From: Brevibacterium sp. HMSC07C04
Lineage (GTDB): Bacteria > Actinomycetota > Actinomycetes > Actinomycetales > Brevibacteriaceae
Reading direction: 5' to 3'
DNA length: 36,130 bases
Assembly: GCF_001815905.1 (NCBI RefSeq)
Contig: NZ_KV823233.1
Span: 1 to 36,130, forward strand
A model generated the notes under the pieces. It had not been told where the DNA came from, ran no database searches, and saw only the letters and a program-made list of their open reading frames with translations. This document shows positions 6,535 to 16,129 of the stretch, one piece after another. How positions within the stretch are numbered: position 1 is the first letter of the stretch; each line of letters begins with the position of its first letter. The position numbers and the translations under genes were made by a program.

Positions 6535-8385
6535 TCAGTAGCCTTCCGTGACGACTTCGATGAACCGCAGACCGGGTTCCGAGGCGAACTCGGCAAGGGC
6601 TGCATCGAACTCTTCCGGTGTGCTCACCTTGGCGGTACGGGCCCCGTAGGCCGCTCCGAGGGCAGCGAAGTCCGGGTTGTTCAGCGTTGTGAAAACGGGT
6701 CGGCCCGGGTATTCGCGCTCTTGGTGCATGTGAATAGTGCCGTAGAGCGAGTTGTTCACAACGATCACCAGCACGCTGAGGTTGTTCGCGGCCATGGTAG
6801 CGAGTTCTTGACCGTTCATCATGAAGCAGCCGTCACCGGCGAATGTCACAACCGTCCGGTCTCGGTGCTCCAGTGCGGCCGCGAGTGCCGCCGGGATCCC
6901 GTAGCCCATTGACCCAGACTGCGAAGCAATGTGCGAGGGGTACGTCGAGTAGGTGCGGTTCTTCTGCACCCACGATGTGTAGTTGCCGGCCCCGTTGGTG
7001 ATGATGGTTCCAGCATCGAACCGGGCGTTGAACTTCTGCATGAACGGTCCGCCCAGGGAGGACTGCAGATTGCGCTCAATATAGTCGGCCCAGTCGTCGT
7101 GCAGCTTCTTCTGCCAGGCCCGGCGAGCATCGGAAAGTTCGAAATCAGAACGATCGACCCCGGCGCCTGCCACACCGCCTACAACGCGGCCACCGGAAGC
7201 ACCGCTGGCCGAAGCACCCACAGCAGCACCCGCAGCAACGCCCGCACCGTATTCAACCAGTGCGCGCATAAACTCAAGCGGGCTGGCGGCCGTCCCGACG
7301 TGGGCGGGGAAGAACCGGCCGATCACGTTCGGATCTGGGTAGACGTGAATGACGCCGGGCCCCGCTTGACCATCAGCGCCTGCTGCTCCCCCGCGGTAGT
7401 TCGCCCATCCGCCACGGTAGTTCTCCCATTCCTCACCTGTGTTGGGATCAGGGCGAGAGCCGAGGAAGAAGATGACATCCGCCTCGTCAGCATTGGCTTC
7501 CAGCACTGACCGGCCGAACTCAAAGGTGCCCGCGTAGGCGGGCGAGGAATTGTCCACCAGGTGCATCCGCCTGTGCGCGGCGGCGAGCGCAACCCCGTTC
7601 CGCTCGCAGTAGTCGGTGACAAGCGGACCGAGTTCCGGCGCGTAGCCGGTGGAACCCAGGATGATGAGCGGCTTTTCGGCTTCGGCCAGCAGACGGTGGG
7701 CTTCCTGCACCGAGTGCGCATCGGGCAACACGGGCGCTGGGGTGGTGCGTGATTTCAGCGGCGCGTCGGTCTGTTCGACCAGCATGTCTTCGGGCAGGAC
7801 TACAACAACCGGGCCGGGTTCGCCGGACACCGCTGAGTTGAGCGCCCGCACGGTGAGTTCGGGGACCCGCTCAACCGTGTTGATTTCGATGACTTCCTTG
7901 GCCAGTTCGCCGAACATCTGCCGGTAGTTGACCTCTTGGAAGGATTCGCGGTGCTGGTGATCGCGCGGTATCTGGCCGATGAACAACACCATCGGACTGG
8001 CATCCTGTTTGGCCACGTGCACACCGATGCTGGCGTTTGTCGCACCCGGTCCGCGCGTGACCATGCAGATGCCCGGCTCACCGGTGAGCGCACCGTGGGC
8101 GGCCGCGGCCATTGCCGCACCGCCCTCTTGCCGGGTGACGATGATTTCAATGTCGTCGGTGTGGTCGTACAGTCCGTCGATTACCGACAGGTAACTTTCG
8201 CCGGGCACCCCGAACACGCGCGTCACACCGCTGGCCACCAGCTGTTCGACAAGGGCGTGCCCGCCTTCGCGGACCGCACAGTCGAGGGGGCTGTCGTGTT
8301 CTCCCGCGCACGAGGCGGGGTCATGGTGCACTTCCGTGCTCAGGCTGGTCTGGGCTGAGGTGTGAAACGGCTTGGCGGACTGCAC
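6535..8385 (-). CDS. ThDP-dependent enzyme, acetolactate synthase-like large subunit family
   Basis: A 616-residue thiamin-diphosphate enzyme with the three-domain plan of the acetolactate synthase/pyruvate oxidase family. The N-terminal pyrimidine-binding domain carries the catalytic Glu87 in TRQEGGAA, the central domain spans about 230-400, and the C-terminal domain has the GDG motif at 517-519 running through to the paired Asn of VIVVNNS. The first 35 residues are an unconserved extension. Residues about 385-415 are an Ala/Gly/Val insertion between the central and C-terminal domains. No regulatory small subunit (IlvN) is adjacent, so it is unlikely to be the biosynthetic acetolactate synthase; a catabolic decarboxylase or carboligase is more likely and its substrate is not evident. 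The start is GTG 8385 with AGGGGGG about 8 bp upstream. It is convergent with the LysR gene. Confidence 0.85.
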   Translation of the reverse strand: MQSAKPFHTSAQTSLSTEVHHDPASCAGEHDSPLDCAVREGGHALVEQLVASGVTRVFGVPGESYLSVIDGLYDHTDDIEIIVTRQEGGAAMAAAAHGALTGEPGICMVTRGPGATNASIGVHVAKQDASPMVLFIGQIPRDHQHRESFQEVNYRQMFGELAKEVIEINTVERVPELTVRALNSAVSGEPGPVVVVLPEDMLVEQTDAPLKSRTTPAPVLPDAHSVQEAHRLLAEAEKPLIILGSTGYAPELGPLVTDYCERNGVALAAAHRRMHLVDNSSPAYAGTFEFGRSVLEANADEADVIFFLGSRPDPNTGEEWENYRGGWANYRGGAAGADGQAGPGVIHVYPDPNVIGRFFPAHVGTAASPLEFMRALVEYGAGVAAGAAVGASASGASGGRVVGGVAGAGVDRSDFELSDARRAWQKKLHDDWADYIERNLQSSLGGPFMQKFNARFDAGTIITNGAGNYTSWVQKNRTYSTYPSHIASQSGSMGYGIPAALAAALEHRDRTVVTFAGDGCFMMNGQELATMAANNLSVLVIVVNNSLYGTIHMHQEREYPGRPVFTTLNNPDFAALGAAYGARTAKVSTPEEFDAALAEFASEPGLRFIEVVTEGY

Positions 8386-8469
8386 GTTCGTGCCCCCCTC
8401 GCAGTGGTTCGTCGTTGATGTCTGGCTCTACCCTAAGCGCAGCACAGCACCTATACCAGAGTTGCGGTT

Positions 8470-8503
8470 CCGCGGTGCTGAGCGTGCTGGCTCAGCACCG
8501 CGG
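8470..8503. terminator. perfect 13-bp hairpin after the SDR gene
   Basis: CCGCGGTGCTGAG (8470-8482) pairs exactly with CTCAGCACCGCGG (8491-8503) around an 8-nt loop. It lies 15 bp beyond the stop of the minus-strand gene at 8518 and upstream of the next minus-strand gene. No other feature was seen in this 132-bp gap. Confidence 0.8.
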
Positions 8504-8517
8504 ACGTGCGGGTTTGA

Positions 8518-9156
8518 TCAGTGAATCGCTTCGGCAATGGGGGTGTCGCCGTCGTCGAAGTTGATCGTGCGGCCGATGGTGCTGGCATCCTCCACCACGG
8601 CGGCAATGACCTGGGCGACGTTTTCGCGCGAGACCTCACTGCCCTTTCCGTCGACGGTGATTGTGCCGCTGCCCGGTTCGAGTGTGAGCAGACTGGGACC
8701 GAGGATGGTCCAGTTGAGATCCGTCCCGCGCAGGTGTTCGTCGGCAATGCTCTTGGCTTCTGCGTAGTGCCAGAACCCGTCTTCGGGGTCCACGCCGTGA
8801 TCACGGCTGGAGTTGAAGTAGGAGACCATCACATAGCGCTTAGCACCAGCTTGTTGGGCGGCGTCCATCGTACGGATTGCGGCGTCCTGGTCGACGGCTT
8901 TTGTGCGGGCCGGGTTGCCTCCGCCTGCGCCAGCTGACCAAATGACGGCGTCTTGGCCATCAAACAGCTGGGCAAGCTGTGCGGTGTCGAGCTGTTCGAC
9001 GTCGGCGACTTTCGCGGCTGCGCCGGTTTTGGCGACGTCGGCTTCGTGTTCGGGGTTGCGGAACACCGACGTGACCTCGTGGCCTGCCTTGACCAGCAGG
9101 GGCGCTGCCAGCAGGGCGATCTTTCCGTGTCCGCCGATGATCGTAATGCGTGCCAT
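8518..9156 (-). CDS. NAD(P)H-binding atypical short-chain dehydrogenase/epimerase-like protein
   Basis: A 212-residue Rossmann-fold protein of the NAD(P)H-binding (NmrA/YwnB-like) group. The N-terminal nucleotide motif is IIGGHGKIA at residues 5-13. VMVSYFNSS and the later HYAEAKSIADEHLRGTDLNW segment match the atypical SDR arrangement, with a Tyr and Lys where the classic YxxxK would sit, although here the pattern is YAEAK. These proteins are redox sensors or small reductases with varied roles; no specific substrate can be inferred. The start at 9156 is supported by an ideal AGGAGG (9162-9167) 5 bp upstream. It lies 144 bp downstream of the SNF2 gene on the same strand, possibly cotranscribed. 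Confidence 0.85.
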   Translation of the reverse strand: MARITIIGGHGKIALLAAPLLVKAGHEVTSVFRNPEHEADVAKTGAAAKVADVEQLDTAQLAQLFDGQDAVIWSAGAGGGNPARTKAVDQDAAIRTMDAAQQAGAKRYVMVSYFNSSRDHGVDPEDGFWHYAEAKSIADEHLRGTDLNWTILGPSLLTLEPGSGTITVDGKGSEVSRENVAQVIAAVVEDASTIGRTINFDDGDTPIAEAIH

Positions 9157-9300
9157 GAAGACCTCCTCAGATCGTGGTCGTCACGTACAGCACGGCAGCC
9201 GGGCAGCTTATTCCATCCGCTGCGGGCTGAAGGGAAACCGCCCAGGCCAACGAGGCGGATCCCAGCCACCGCCTAGCCGTCACCACCGCGTTGCCTCCGC

Positions 9301-12300
9301 TTAGGCGTCGCCTCCACCGAAGAGCTCTCGCAGGTCCTCCACGGAGATTCCGCGTGCAAAGCCTGCTCCGCCGTCCATGAGCGAATCGAACAGGTGCGCC
9401 TTGCGCTGCTGCAGTTCGACGACTTTTTCTTCGATGGTCCCCTGCGCCACCAGCCGGTAGACCATGACCTTTTTGTCCTGGCCGATCCGATGGGCGCGAT
9501 CGACCGCCTGCGCTTCGGCTGCCGGATTCCACCACGGGTCCATGATGAACACATAGTCAGCGGCAGTGAGTGTGAGCCCGGAGCCTCCGGCTTTGAGGGA
9601 TATGAGGAACACCGGCGCACTGCCTTCCTGGAACTCGGTGACCAGATCCGCCCGTGCGCTCATGGGAACCGAACCGTCCAGGTACAGGTGGGCGGCACCT
9701 CGGGAAGTGAGTTCATCGGAGATGCGCTGCAGGAACGACGTGAACTGGCTGAACACAATCACCCGGTGGCCCTCGTCGATCACCCGTGCCAAAGATTCGA
9801 GCAGCGTCTGCATTTTCGACGATTCGATCGCCGAATAGCTGCCGCCTTCGACAATTGCCGGGTCGAGCGCCATCATCCGCAGCAGTGTGAGCGACCGGAA
9901 CACCGTCATCCGGTTGCCGTCAACATCCATGTCGTCCAACAGCCGCAGAACCTTTTTGCGCTCCCGCTGCAGCAGCGTGTTGTACGCCCGTGAATGCGCG
10001 GGCGTGAGTTCGACACTGATAATCGATTCCTGTTTTGCCGGAAGGTCTTTTGCCACGAGTTCCTTGGTGCGCCGCAGCATAAACGGCCGCACCGTCCGCC
10101 GCAGCAGCAACATGCGTTCGGGGGCTTCGCCGGATTCGATCGGCTTGGCGAACTCCTGGTTGAACCGCCGGTAGGCGCCCATGAGCCCCGGCACCGCAAT
10201 CCGCAGCAGCGACCAGAAATCTGCGAGCGCATTTTCCATGGGCGTACCCGTGATGACCAGGCGAAACGGCGCCTGGATCTTGGAGGCCGCAGCAAAGCCC
10301 TTCGACTGTCGGTTCTTGATGGCCTGCGCTTCGTCAAACACCGCACCGGCCCACGGCAGCGCGGTGTATTCCTCGGAGTCGCGCCGCATGAGGGTGTAGG
10401 ACGTGACGATGACATCCGCCCCGCTGCGCGCCTGTTCTAACGACGTTCCACGCTTCTTGCTGGTCTGGTTCATCACCCGAACATCGAGCCCGGGGGTGAA
10501 CCGAGCGGCCTCCGCCTGCCACACGCTCACAACCGAAGACGGCGCCACCACGAGGAACGGGGCCGAGGTGCCGGTCACGCTATCCGCACCCGCCGGGTGG
10601 TCTGTGCTTGCCGGGGCCGAGGTGTCGGCTGGCGGTTCTGCTTCCTCGCCCGCCGCTGTTTCGCAGGCGTGGGCGATGAGTGCGAGCGTCTGAACGGTTT
10701 TGCCCAAGCCCATGTCATCGGCCAGGATTCCGCCGAGACCCGCGTCATACAGGAAGCTCAGCCATTGGAAGCCTTCGCGCTGGTAGTCGCGCAGTGTGGC
10801 GTGCAGCCCCTTAGGCAGCGCAGCGGTGGGCAGTTCTTCTGCCTGCGCGAGCCCGCGGATGCGCTCAAACCATTCCGTGTCGCCTTCTATGCTGTCCGCA
10901 ATGTCTTCGAGTGCTTTGAACTGATCGACCTGGTGTTTGTCGATGCGCTGCTTGGTGGGCGTCCATTCCTGCAGGACTGTGGCTTCGCGAATGAGGTCGC
11001 GAAGCTTGTCAAACACCGGGTGGTCCAGTGTTATGTAGGACTTATCCGGCATGAGCACTGCGTCTTCACCCCGGGCAAGAGCCGTGAAGACCGTGGCAAA
11101 GGGAAGTTCGCGCTCCCCCACGTGCACCGACATGGCAAGGTCAAACCAGTCGTTGCGCTCATTGACCACCGCGCTGACGTTCGGTGTGCCCTCGATGTGA
11201 ACGTAGTCGGGCCGCGTGCCGAAAACCGAAACTTCGATGAGCGGCGAGGCTTCCAGCTGCGGCAGGACTTCGGCCGTGAACTGGGCGGCCTCCCCACCTT
11301 CGAACACCAGCGTGTCTTCGCGCGCCTGATCTGGCCACTGCCGGTGGACTTCGGCGAGTATGCCGCGTTCAGCTTGGATATTGCGCTGCCCACTGGCACC
11401 GGCACTGCCTGCAACACCCGCGGAGCCTTCAAGCCCACTGCCGGCCGGCGGGTTGAGCGGAAGACGCCGGTTGGGCAGCTGATACCGCCACTGCCATGAC
11501 AGGTCCACGCAATCCCCTGTAAACGAGGCTGTGAGATTCAGCTGCGGAGTACTTGAATCCGGAAGTTCGATCGAGGGATCCGCGCTGACTACACCAGCTG
11601 CCTGACTCAGCACCGACAGCCCCTCATCGAAGAACTCCTCACGGTCTTCAGCCGGGACAGTGAAACCGTCTGACAGCAGCAGCTGCTGCATTCCTTCGTG
11701 TGCCGTGCGGTCCAGACGGCCAATGCGAAGCTGAACTCCGCGCCGCAACTGCACACCCGGCCGGGACGCAGCCGTGAGTCCAGTTGCAGCGCCTTCGCCA
11801 GCGGAGGCTGTGTCGTCAGACTCCCCCGCCGCATCGTCCTCACCGGGAATGATGATGTCGGCCAGCGCATGTGAGCCCAGGAACTTAGGCCTCCGCACGG
11901 GTTCGCCGTCGATGGTCAGAGTCGGTGTCAGCTGGAGTCCGCTGTGTTCCCGCGTACCCTCCGCATTGGAAATCGAGAACTCGAACGAAGCATTGTCTGC
12001 CCACTGCACGGATTCAATGGGCGCCACGCCAATAAACGCCACACCCATCTGCCGGGCACGATCCAGCAGTTCAAACATGAACTTGCTGCCGGCGATGCTC
12101 AGGTTGATGTGGTCCTCGCTCATAGCTCGACCAACACCCTCAGACAGGTACAGGCGGTAGATCTGGCCCAGCATACTGGCCTGTTCGCGGTCGAACCCGA
12201 AGTCCCCGCCGGACATAAAGGAACGCCACGTCAGCCCTCCTTTGATCCAGGAGTCACGCTGCCCACGGCACATGGGCCGAATGATCACGTGCACATCTGA

Positions 12301-13035
12301 GTCCACGGCGTCTTCAGCAGACACCACAGCACTGCCCCTTGAGCGGTGTTCAAACCAGCTGGTGCGCTGCTGCAGTTCAAAGGCAATCGCCAAACCGCCG
12401 CGTGCCGGAGGATCCTCAACATAGAGCGACTGGAGGGCCTTCCGCCACGCAGGCGGGGTGTTCTGCACGGGCTCTTCGGCAGGCAGTCCGACCGGGTTTT
12501 CGCTGGCCAGAGTCCCGCGCCGGTCGTGTGGAATGGGTGCCAGCTGGCGGAAGGGAGCCTCAGCTTCATTACGGCAGACCACGGCTTCAGCCACGCTGTC
12601 TACGGCAAAGCCCAGCGGTGCGTCTGCCAGAGGCGACAGGTGGCCCACTCCCCCGAACTTCTGAACACAGGCCAGCGCGGTCACCCAGCGCAGAAGGGCT
12701 GCCGCGTGTTTGCAGTCCCGCTGCACCGGGCACGTGCAAAAGCACATCGAGGGTGCGAACCACTGGAGTTCATCCGCGCGATCGCGTGCAAGGAGGGGCA
12801 GATCCATAAAGTCGAGCTCGCGGGGACCTTCAGCCTCCACGAGCTCGACATGAACAGAGTAGGAATAGCTTCCGTCAACGAACGCTTCGATCACGCTGTC
12901 GTCAGGAAACCACGCAACTTCGACAATCCGCTTTTCCTGCGCATAGGCAACGCCGCGGTTGAGTGACCCGGGATCAAAATATTCAGTCAGTTCCCGGTAG
13001 GCAACAGCGGGCAGCAGCAGTGGCGGTGTTCGCAT
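9301..13035 (-). CDS. SNF2/RAD54-family ATPase with N-terminal SWIM zinc finger
   Basis: A 1244-residue superfamily 2 DNA-dependent ATPase. An N-terminal SWIM zinc-binding motif, CTC...CKH at residues 100-110, precedes a long middle region. Then comes the bipartite SNF2 motor: motif I DDMGLGKT with Lys779, motif II DEAQ, and a C-terminal helicase lobe with SLKAGGSGLTLTAADYV and the arginine-finger motif QAVDRAHRIGQ. Bacterial proteins of this type are chromatin-remodeller-like translocases of poorly known role, possibly in transcription recycling or DNA repair. Three Ala/Ser/Gly/Pro/Asp-rich insertions are visible: near residues 390-415, about 525-545, and within the first ATPase lobe after motif I. 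The ATG at 13035 is weakly supported, since no clear ribosome binding site is seen, but the conserved N-terminal region begins there. Confidence 0.93.
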   Translation of the reverse strand: MRTPPLLLPAVAYRELTEYFDPGSLNRGVAYAQEKRIVEVAWFPDDSVIEAFVDGSYSYSVHVELVEAEGPRELDFMDLPLLARDRADELQWFAPSMCFCTCPVQRDCKHAAALLRWVTALACVQKFGGVGHLSPLADAPLGFAVDSVAEAVVCRNEAEAPFRQLAPIPHDRRGTLASENPVGLPAEEPVQNTPPAWRKALQSLYVEDPPARGGLAIAFELQQRTSWFEHRSRGSAVVSAEDAVDSDVHVIIRPMCRGQRDSWIKGGLTWRSFMSGGDFGFDREQASMLGQIYRLYLSEGVGRAMSEDHINLSIAGSKFMFELLDRARQMGVAFIGVAPIESVQWADNASFEFSISNAEGTREHSGLQLTPTLTIDGEPVRRPKFLGSHALADIIIPGEDDAAGESDDTASAGEGAATGLTAASRPGVQLRRGVQLRIGRLDRTAHEGMQQLLLSDGFTVPAEDREEFFDEGLSVLSQAAGVVSADPSIELPDSSTPQLNLTASFTGDCVDLSWQWRYQLPNRRLPLNPPAGSGLEGSAGVAGSAGASGQRNIQAERGILAEVHRQWPDQAREDTLVFEGGEAAQFTAEVLPQLEASPLIEVSVFGTRPDYVHIEGTPNVSAVVNERNDWFDLAMSVHVGERELPFATVFTALARGEDAVLMPDKSYITLDHPVFDKLRDLIREATVLQEWTPTKQRIDKHQVDQFKALEDIADSIEGDTEWFERIRGLAQAEELPTAALPKGLHATLRDYQREGFQWLSFLYDAGLGGILADDMGLGKTVQTLALIAHACETAAGEEAEPPADTSAPASTDHPAGADSVTGTSAPFLVVAPSSVVSVWQAEAARFTPGLDVRVMNQTSKKRGTSLEQARSGADVIVTSYTLMRRDSEEYTALPWAGAVFDEAQAIKNRQSKGFAAASKIQAPFRLVITGTPMENALADFWSLLRIAVPGLMGAYRRFNQEFAKPIESGEAPERMLLLRRTVRPFMLRRTKELVAKDLPAKQESIISVELTPAHSRAYNTLLQRERKKVLRLLDDMDVDGNRMTVFRSLTLLRMMALDPAIVEGGSYSAIESSKMQTLLESLARVIDEGHRVIVFSQFTSFLQRISDELTSRGAAHLYLDGSVPMSARADLVTEFQEGSAPVFLISLKAGGSGLTLTAADYVFIMDPWWNPAAEAQAVDRAHRIGQDKKVMVYRLVAQGTIEEKVVELQQRKAHLFDSLMDGGAGFARGISVEDLRELFGGGDA

Positions 13036-13069
13036 GGGCCCATCATGCCACTGCCCACTGACACGGCAC

Positions 13070-14545
13070 TCAGCCGCGCGAGGAACCTACGCGATTGCCC
13101 GCCTTCCATTCGGCCCAACCTGGCTGGTCGGCCATGAAGGCTTCGATTTCGTCCTTCGAGGCGACGAGTTTGGGGTCGTGCTTGAGGTAGAACCGGGTTT
13201 CGCGGGCAATGAGTCCCGACAGGATCAGGATGCCCACAAGGTTCGGCAGAGCCATAAGCCCGTTGGCCACGTCAGCGAAGTTCCACACAACCTCAAGTTC
13301 CGTGGTGCAGCCGACGAACACGACCAGCGAGAAGAAGATGCGGAAGGGAACGACCGCACGACGGCCGAACAGGCGCTCGATGTTGCGCTCACCGTAGTAG
13401 GACCAGCCGAGGATGGTCGAGAAGGCGAACAGCACCAGGCCGATCGTGACAATCCAGTGGCCCCACTGACCGGGCAGGCCGAAGCTGAAGGCCTCACCGG
13501 TCATAAGCGACGCCGAAAGCTGTTCGCCGGCTTCGTCCGTTGCCTTCCACACGCCGGTGGTGATGATGACCAGACCGGTGAAGGTCACAACAATGATCGT
13601 GTCGATAAACGTCTGGGTCATCGACACCAGGCCCTGGCGCACGGGGTGCGAGGTCTTGGCGGCAGCGGCTGCGATCGGAGCCGAACCCAGACCGGATTCA
13701 TTGGAGAACAGACCGCGGGCAACACCCATCTGGATGACAACCAGGATGACCGAACCGGCAAAGCCGCCGGCAGCAGCGGTGCCGGAGAAGGCACCTCGGA
13801 AGATTTCACCGAAAGCGGCCGGAACGTCAGAGATGTTCGCAAGGAGGATGTAGATGGCAGCGCCGACGTAGAAGACGATCATGATCGGCACAAGGGCCGA
13901 GGTGACCGAACCGATCGAGCGGATGCCGCCGACCAGAACAACCAGGGCCAGAACAGTCAGCACCAGACCGGTGACCCAGGTGGGCACGTGCCAGGAGTTC
14001 TCAACATTCGAGGCAATCGAGTTGCCCTGCGTGAGGTTGCCGATGCCGAAGCAGGCAAAAGCAGCGAAGATGGCGAAGGACAGACCGAGAACCTTGCCCA
14101 GCGGGCCCTTGATGCCGCGTTCGAGGTAATACTGGGGGCCACCGCTCTTTTCACCGGCGGTGTCAGTCGTGCGGAAGCGCACGGCGAGGAATGCTTCGGC
14201 GTACTTGGTGACCATACCGAGCAGACCGGTCATCCACATCCAGAACAGCGCGCCGGGTCCGCCGATGCTCAGGGCGGTGGCAACACCGACGATATTGCCG
14301 GTGCCGACGGTGGCTGCCAGCGCTGTGGTGAGCGCCTGGAACTGCGAAATGTCGCCTTCCTCTTCGCCCTTGTCCTTGCGCTTGACCAGACCCAGGTTGA
14401 TAGCCGGGATCAGCTTGACGAACTGCAGGCCACCCAGGCGGATGGTCAGGTACAGACCAGTGCCCAGCAGCAGGGGGATGAGCAGGAAGGGTCCCCAGAT
14501 AACGCCGCTGACGGCAACCAGCGCGTTGTTGATTGATTCGACCAT
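13070..14545 (-). CDS. alanine/glycine:cation symporter (AGCS family)
   Basis: A 491-residue membrane protein of the amino acid carrier family that takes up alanine or glycine with Na+ or H+. The signature region FQALTTALAATVGTGNIVGV is followed by ALSIGGPGALFWMWMTGLLG, and about ten hydrophobic segments run to the C-terminus. The start was set at ATG 14545, where GGAGA lies about 7 bp upstream and the protein begins with VESINNALVAVSGVIWGP, the normal family start; an upstream in-frame ATG at 14623 adds a non-conserved leader. The adjacent SNF2 gene begins 34 bp downstream on the same strand with no terminator seen between, so the two could be read together although their functions are unrelated. 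Confidence 0.92.
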   Translation of the reverse strand: MVESINNALVAVSGVIWGPFLLIPLLLGTGLYLTIRLGGLQFVKLIPAINLGLVKRKDKGEEEGDISQFQALTTALAATVGTGNIVGVATALSIGGPGALFWMWMTGLLGMVTKYAEAFLAVRFRTTDTAGEKSGGPQYYLERGIKGPLGKVLGLSFAIFAAFACFGIGNLTQGNSIASNVENSWHVPTWVTGLVLTVLALVVLVGGIRSIGSVTSALVPIMIVFYVGAAIYILLANISDVPAAFGEIFRGAFSGTAAAGGFAGSVILVVIQMGVARGLFSNESGLGSAPIAAAAAKTSHPVRQGLVSMTQTFIDTIIVVTFTGLVIITTGVWKATDEAGEQLSASLMTGEAFSFGLPGQWGHWIVTIGLVLFAFSTILGWSYYGERNIERLFGRRAVVPFRIFFSLVVFVGCTTELEVVWNFADVANGLMALPNLVGILILSGLIARETRFYLKHDPKLVASKDEIEAFMADQPGWAEWKAGNRVGSSRG

Positions 14546-14677
14546 CGTCTTCTCCGTGAGTATGTGAGATTTCTGAGCAAACGCTCGGAAACGAATGGAA
14601 GAAATGTACACCATGTGACACAAACCACCAAAAATGTGCGCGGTGAGTCACACAGAACACTCACGGCAGTGCCGACA

Positions 14678-14697
14678 TTCGGCTCACAAGAGCCGAA
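14678..14697 (-). terminator. short hairpin downstream of DAACS symporter
   Basis: TTCGGCT (14678-14684) pairs with AGCCGAA (14691-14697) around a 6-nt loop, 19 bp past the stop of the symporter gene at 14716. The remainder of the 170-bp gap upstream of the AGCS gene (14546-14715) is relatively A/T-rich and presumably holds the AGCS promoter. Confidence 0.5.
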
Positions 14698-14715
14698 AGC
14701 AGGCGAGAAAGCAGG

Positions 14716-15996
14716 TCAGGCGTCCGGCGCCTCGGCAGTGGGATCCTCGGCGACCTCGTCCTTCTTGTGCATCCAGTCCTTCCCGTCGACAACTCGTGCC
14801 ACCAGCATTGATGACACGTTGTCGCCCACGGCGTTGACCGTGGTAGCAGGCGGGTCGACCACGGTGCCGATGACCGAAATGACCGGCAGCGCAGCCGGTG
14901 GGAAGCCGTACATGGTGATGATCATGAGCTCACCCAGGAAACCGCCCGACGGCACACCGGACATCACCATGCCCGACAGCAGGGCGATGAGAACCGCAAT
15001 GAGAATCGCCTGCGGAGTGAAGAGATCGCGCTCAAACACGGCGAACAGGAACGCGATCTTGAGGATCGCCGACAGGCACGAACCCTCCATGTGGATGGTC
15101 GCACCAATGGGAATGATCGTTTCGCGAATATCCTGCGGAACCCCGATTCGCTTGGCCGCCCGCAGATTCGCCGGAATCGATGCTACAGAGCTTCCCGTAC
15201 CCAAGGACACTGCGGCAGGCTCCAAAATGTTGCGCCACATGCGGCGCATAGCCGGAACACCGCCGGCCAGCAGGGAATACAGGGTGAAGGCCGCGAAGAA
15301 GTAGACGATCGCCACCGGGTAGTACACCGCGAACGCCTTGACGTAGCCTCCCACCAGCTGCGGGCCGAGTTCGCCGACGAGTGCCGCGAAGTACGCGCCC
15401 AGGCCAATGGGCGCGTAGAACATCACGAGGCTCGTGAGCTTCATGAACACTTCGTTGCCGGAATTGAGAAACGTCTTGAAGGGCTGGCCCAGCTTGCCGA
15501 TAGAACCGCAGGACAGCCCCACCAGCACCGCAAAGATGATCAGCGGCAGCATGTTCTCCGCCGACAGGATCTTGCTGAAGTCGTCAACCGTGAACGCGCC
15601 GACAATCTGGTCGCCCAGTGAAACCTCTTCACCGGCATCGGGCTTTTCGTCCATGCTGACTTTCAGCCCGTCAAACGGCCTGAAAGTCCCCAGTGCCGCA
15701 AGCATGATGATCGAGGCGACGATTCCGGTGCTGATGAACACCGCCATCATCGAACCCATGATCTTGCCCAGCCGCTTAGCCGAATCCATATTCGCCACGG
15801 CAGAGCCAATGGAGAAGAACACCATCGGCACCACGAGCGTGAACATGAAGTTGATGAACAGCGAGCCCAAAGGCTTGAGAACAGCGGCCTGCTCACCAAC
15901 CACCAACCCGATGACAGCGCCGAGGGCAATCCCGGATAAGACGAAGATGGGGAACCTGTAGTTGCGCCAGCCGTTCTTCACGCCGTCGTTGCTCAT
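14716..15996 (-). CDS. dicarboxylate/amino acid:cation symporter (DAACS family)
   Basis: A 426-residue sodium- or proton-coupled transporter of the GltP/DctA/SstT fold. The substrate-site hallmarks are [12 protein letters not shown] (helical hairpin 1/TM7 region) and [13 protein letters not shown] (TM8), which match the conserved NMDGT and DxxxTxxNVxGD patterns of the family with Glu for Asp in the first. The C-terminal tail is acidic and variable. Substrates in the family include glutamate, aspartate, serine and C4-dicarboxylates; this one cannot be assigned. The start at ATG 15996 has AAAGGA about 7 bp upstream. It is divergent from panB across 133 bp, which contain a small GCCCGG-ATTCA-CCGGGC dyad at 16034-16050. 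Confidence 0.9.
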   Translation of the reverse strand: MSNDGVKNGWRNYRFPIFVLSGIALGAVIGLVVGEQAAVLKPLGSLFINFMFTLVVPMVFFSIGSAVANMDSAKRLGKIMGSMMAVFISTGIVASIIMLAALGTFRPFDGLKVSMDEKPDAGEEVSLGDQIVGAFTVDDFSKILSAENMLPLIIFAVLVGLSCGSIGKLGQPFKTFLNSGNEVFMKLTSLVMFYAPIGLGAYFAALVGELGPQLVGGYVKAFAVYYPVAIVYFFAAFTLYSLLAGGVPAMRRMWRNILEPAAVSLGTGSSVASIPANLRAAKRIGVPQDIRETIIPIGATIHMEGSCLSAILKIAFLFAVFERDLFTPQAILIAVLIALLSGMVMSGVPSGGFLGELMIITMYGFPPAALPVISVIGTVVDPPATTVNAVGDNVSSMLVARVVDGKDWMHKKDEVAEDPTAEAPDA

Positions 15997-16129
15997 ACTG
16001 TCCTTTCGAAGGTTTTCGCCGGTGGGCGATGCGGCCCGGATTCACCGGGCTTCGCGCCTGATTCTTTCACGATCTCAGTCGGTGTCAGTCTCTGAGCTCA
16101 TGTCTGAGCCCCCGACTATGGTTAGGGCC

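Noticed and set aside
13034-14536. A 500-codon plus-strand frame
   Set aside because: It lies exactly opposite the AGCS symporter, whose motifs and ribosome binding site are clear. Its translation is a His/Asp/Gly/Gln-rich sequence typical of a GC-rich antisense shadow.
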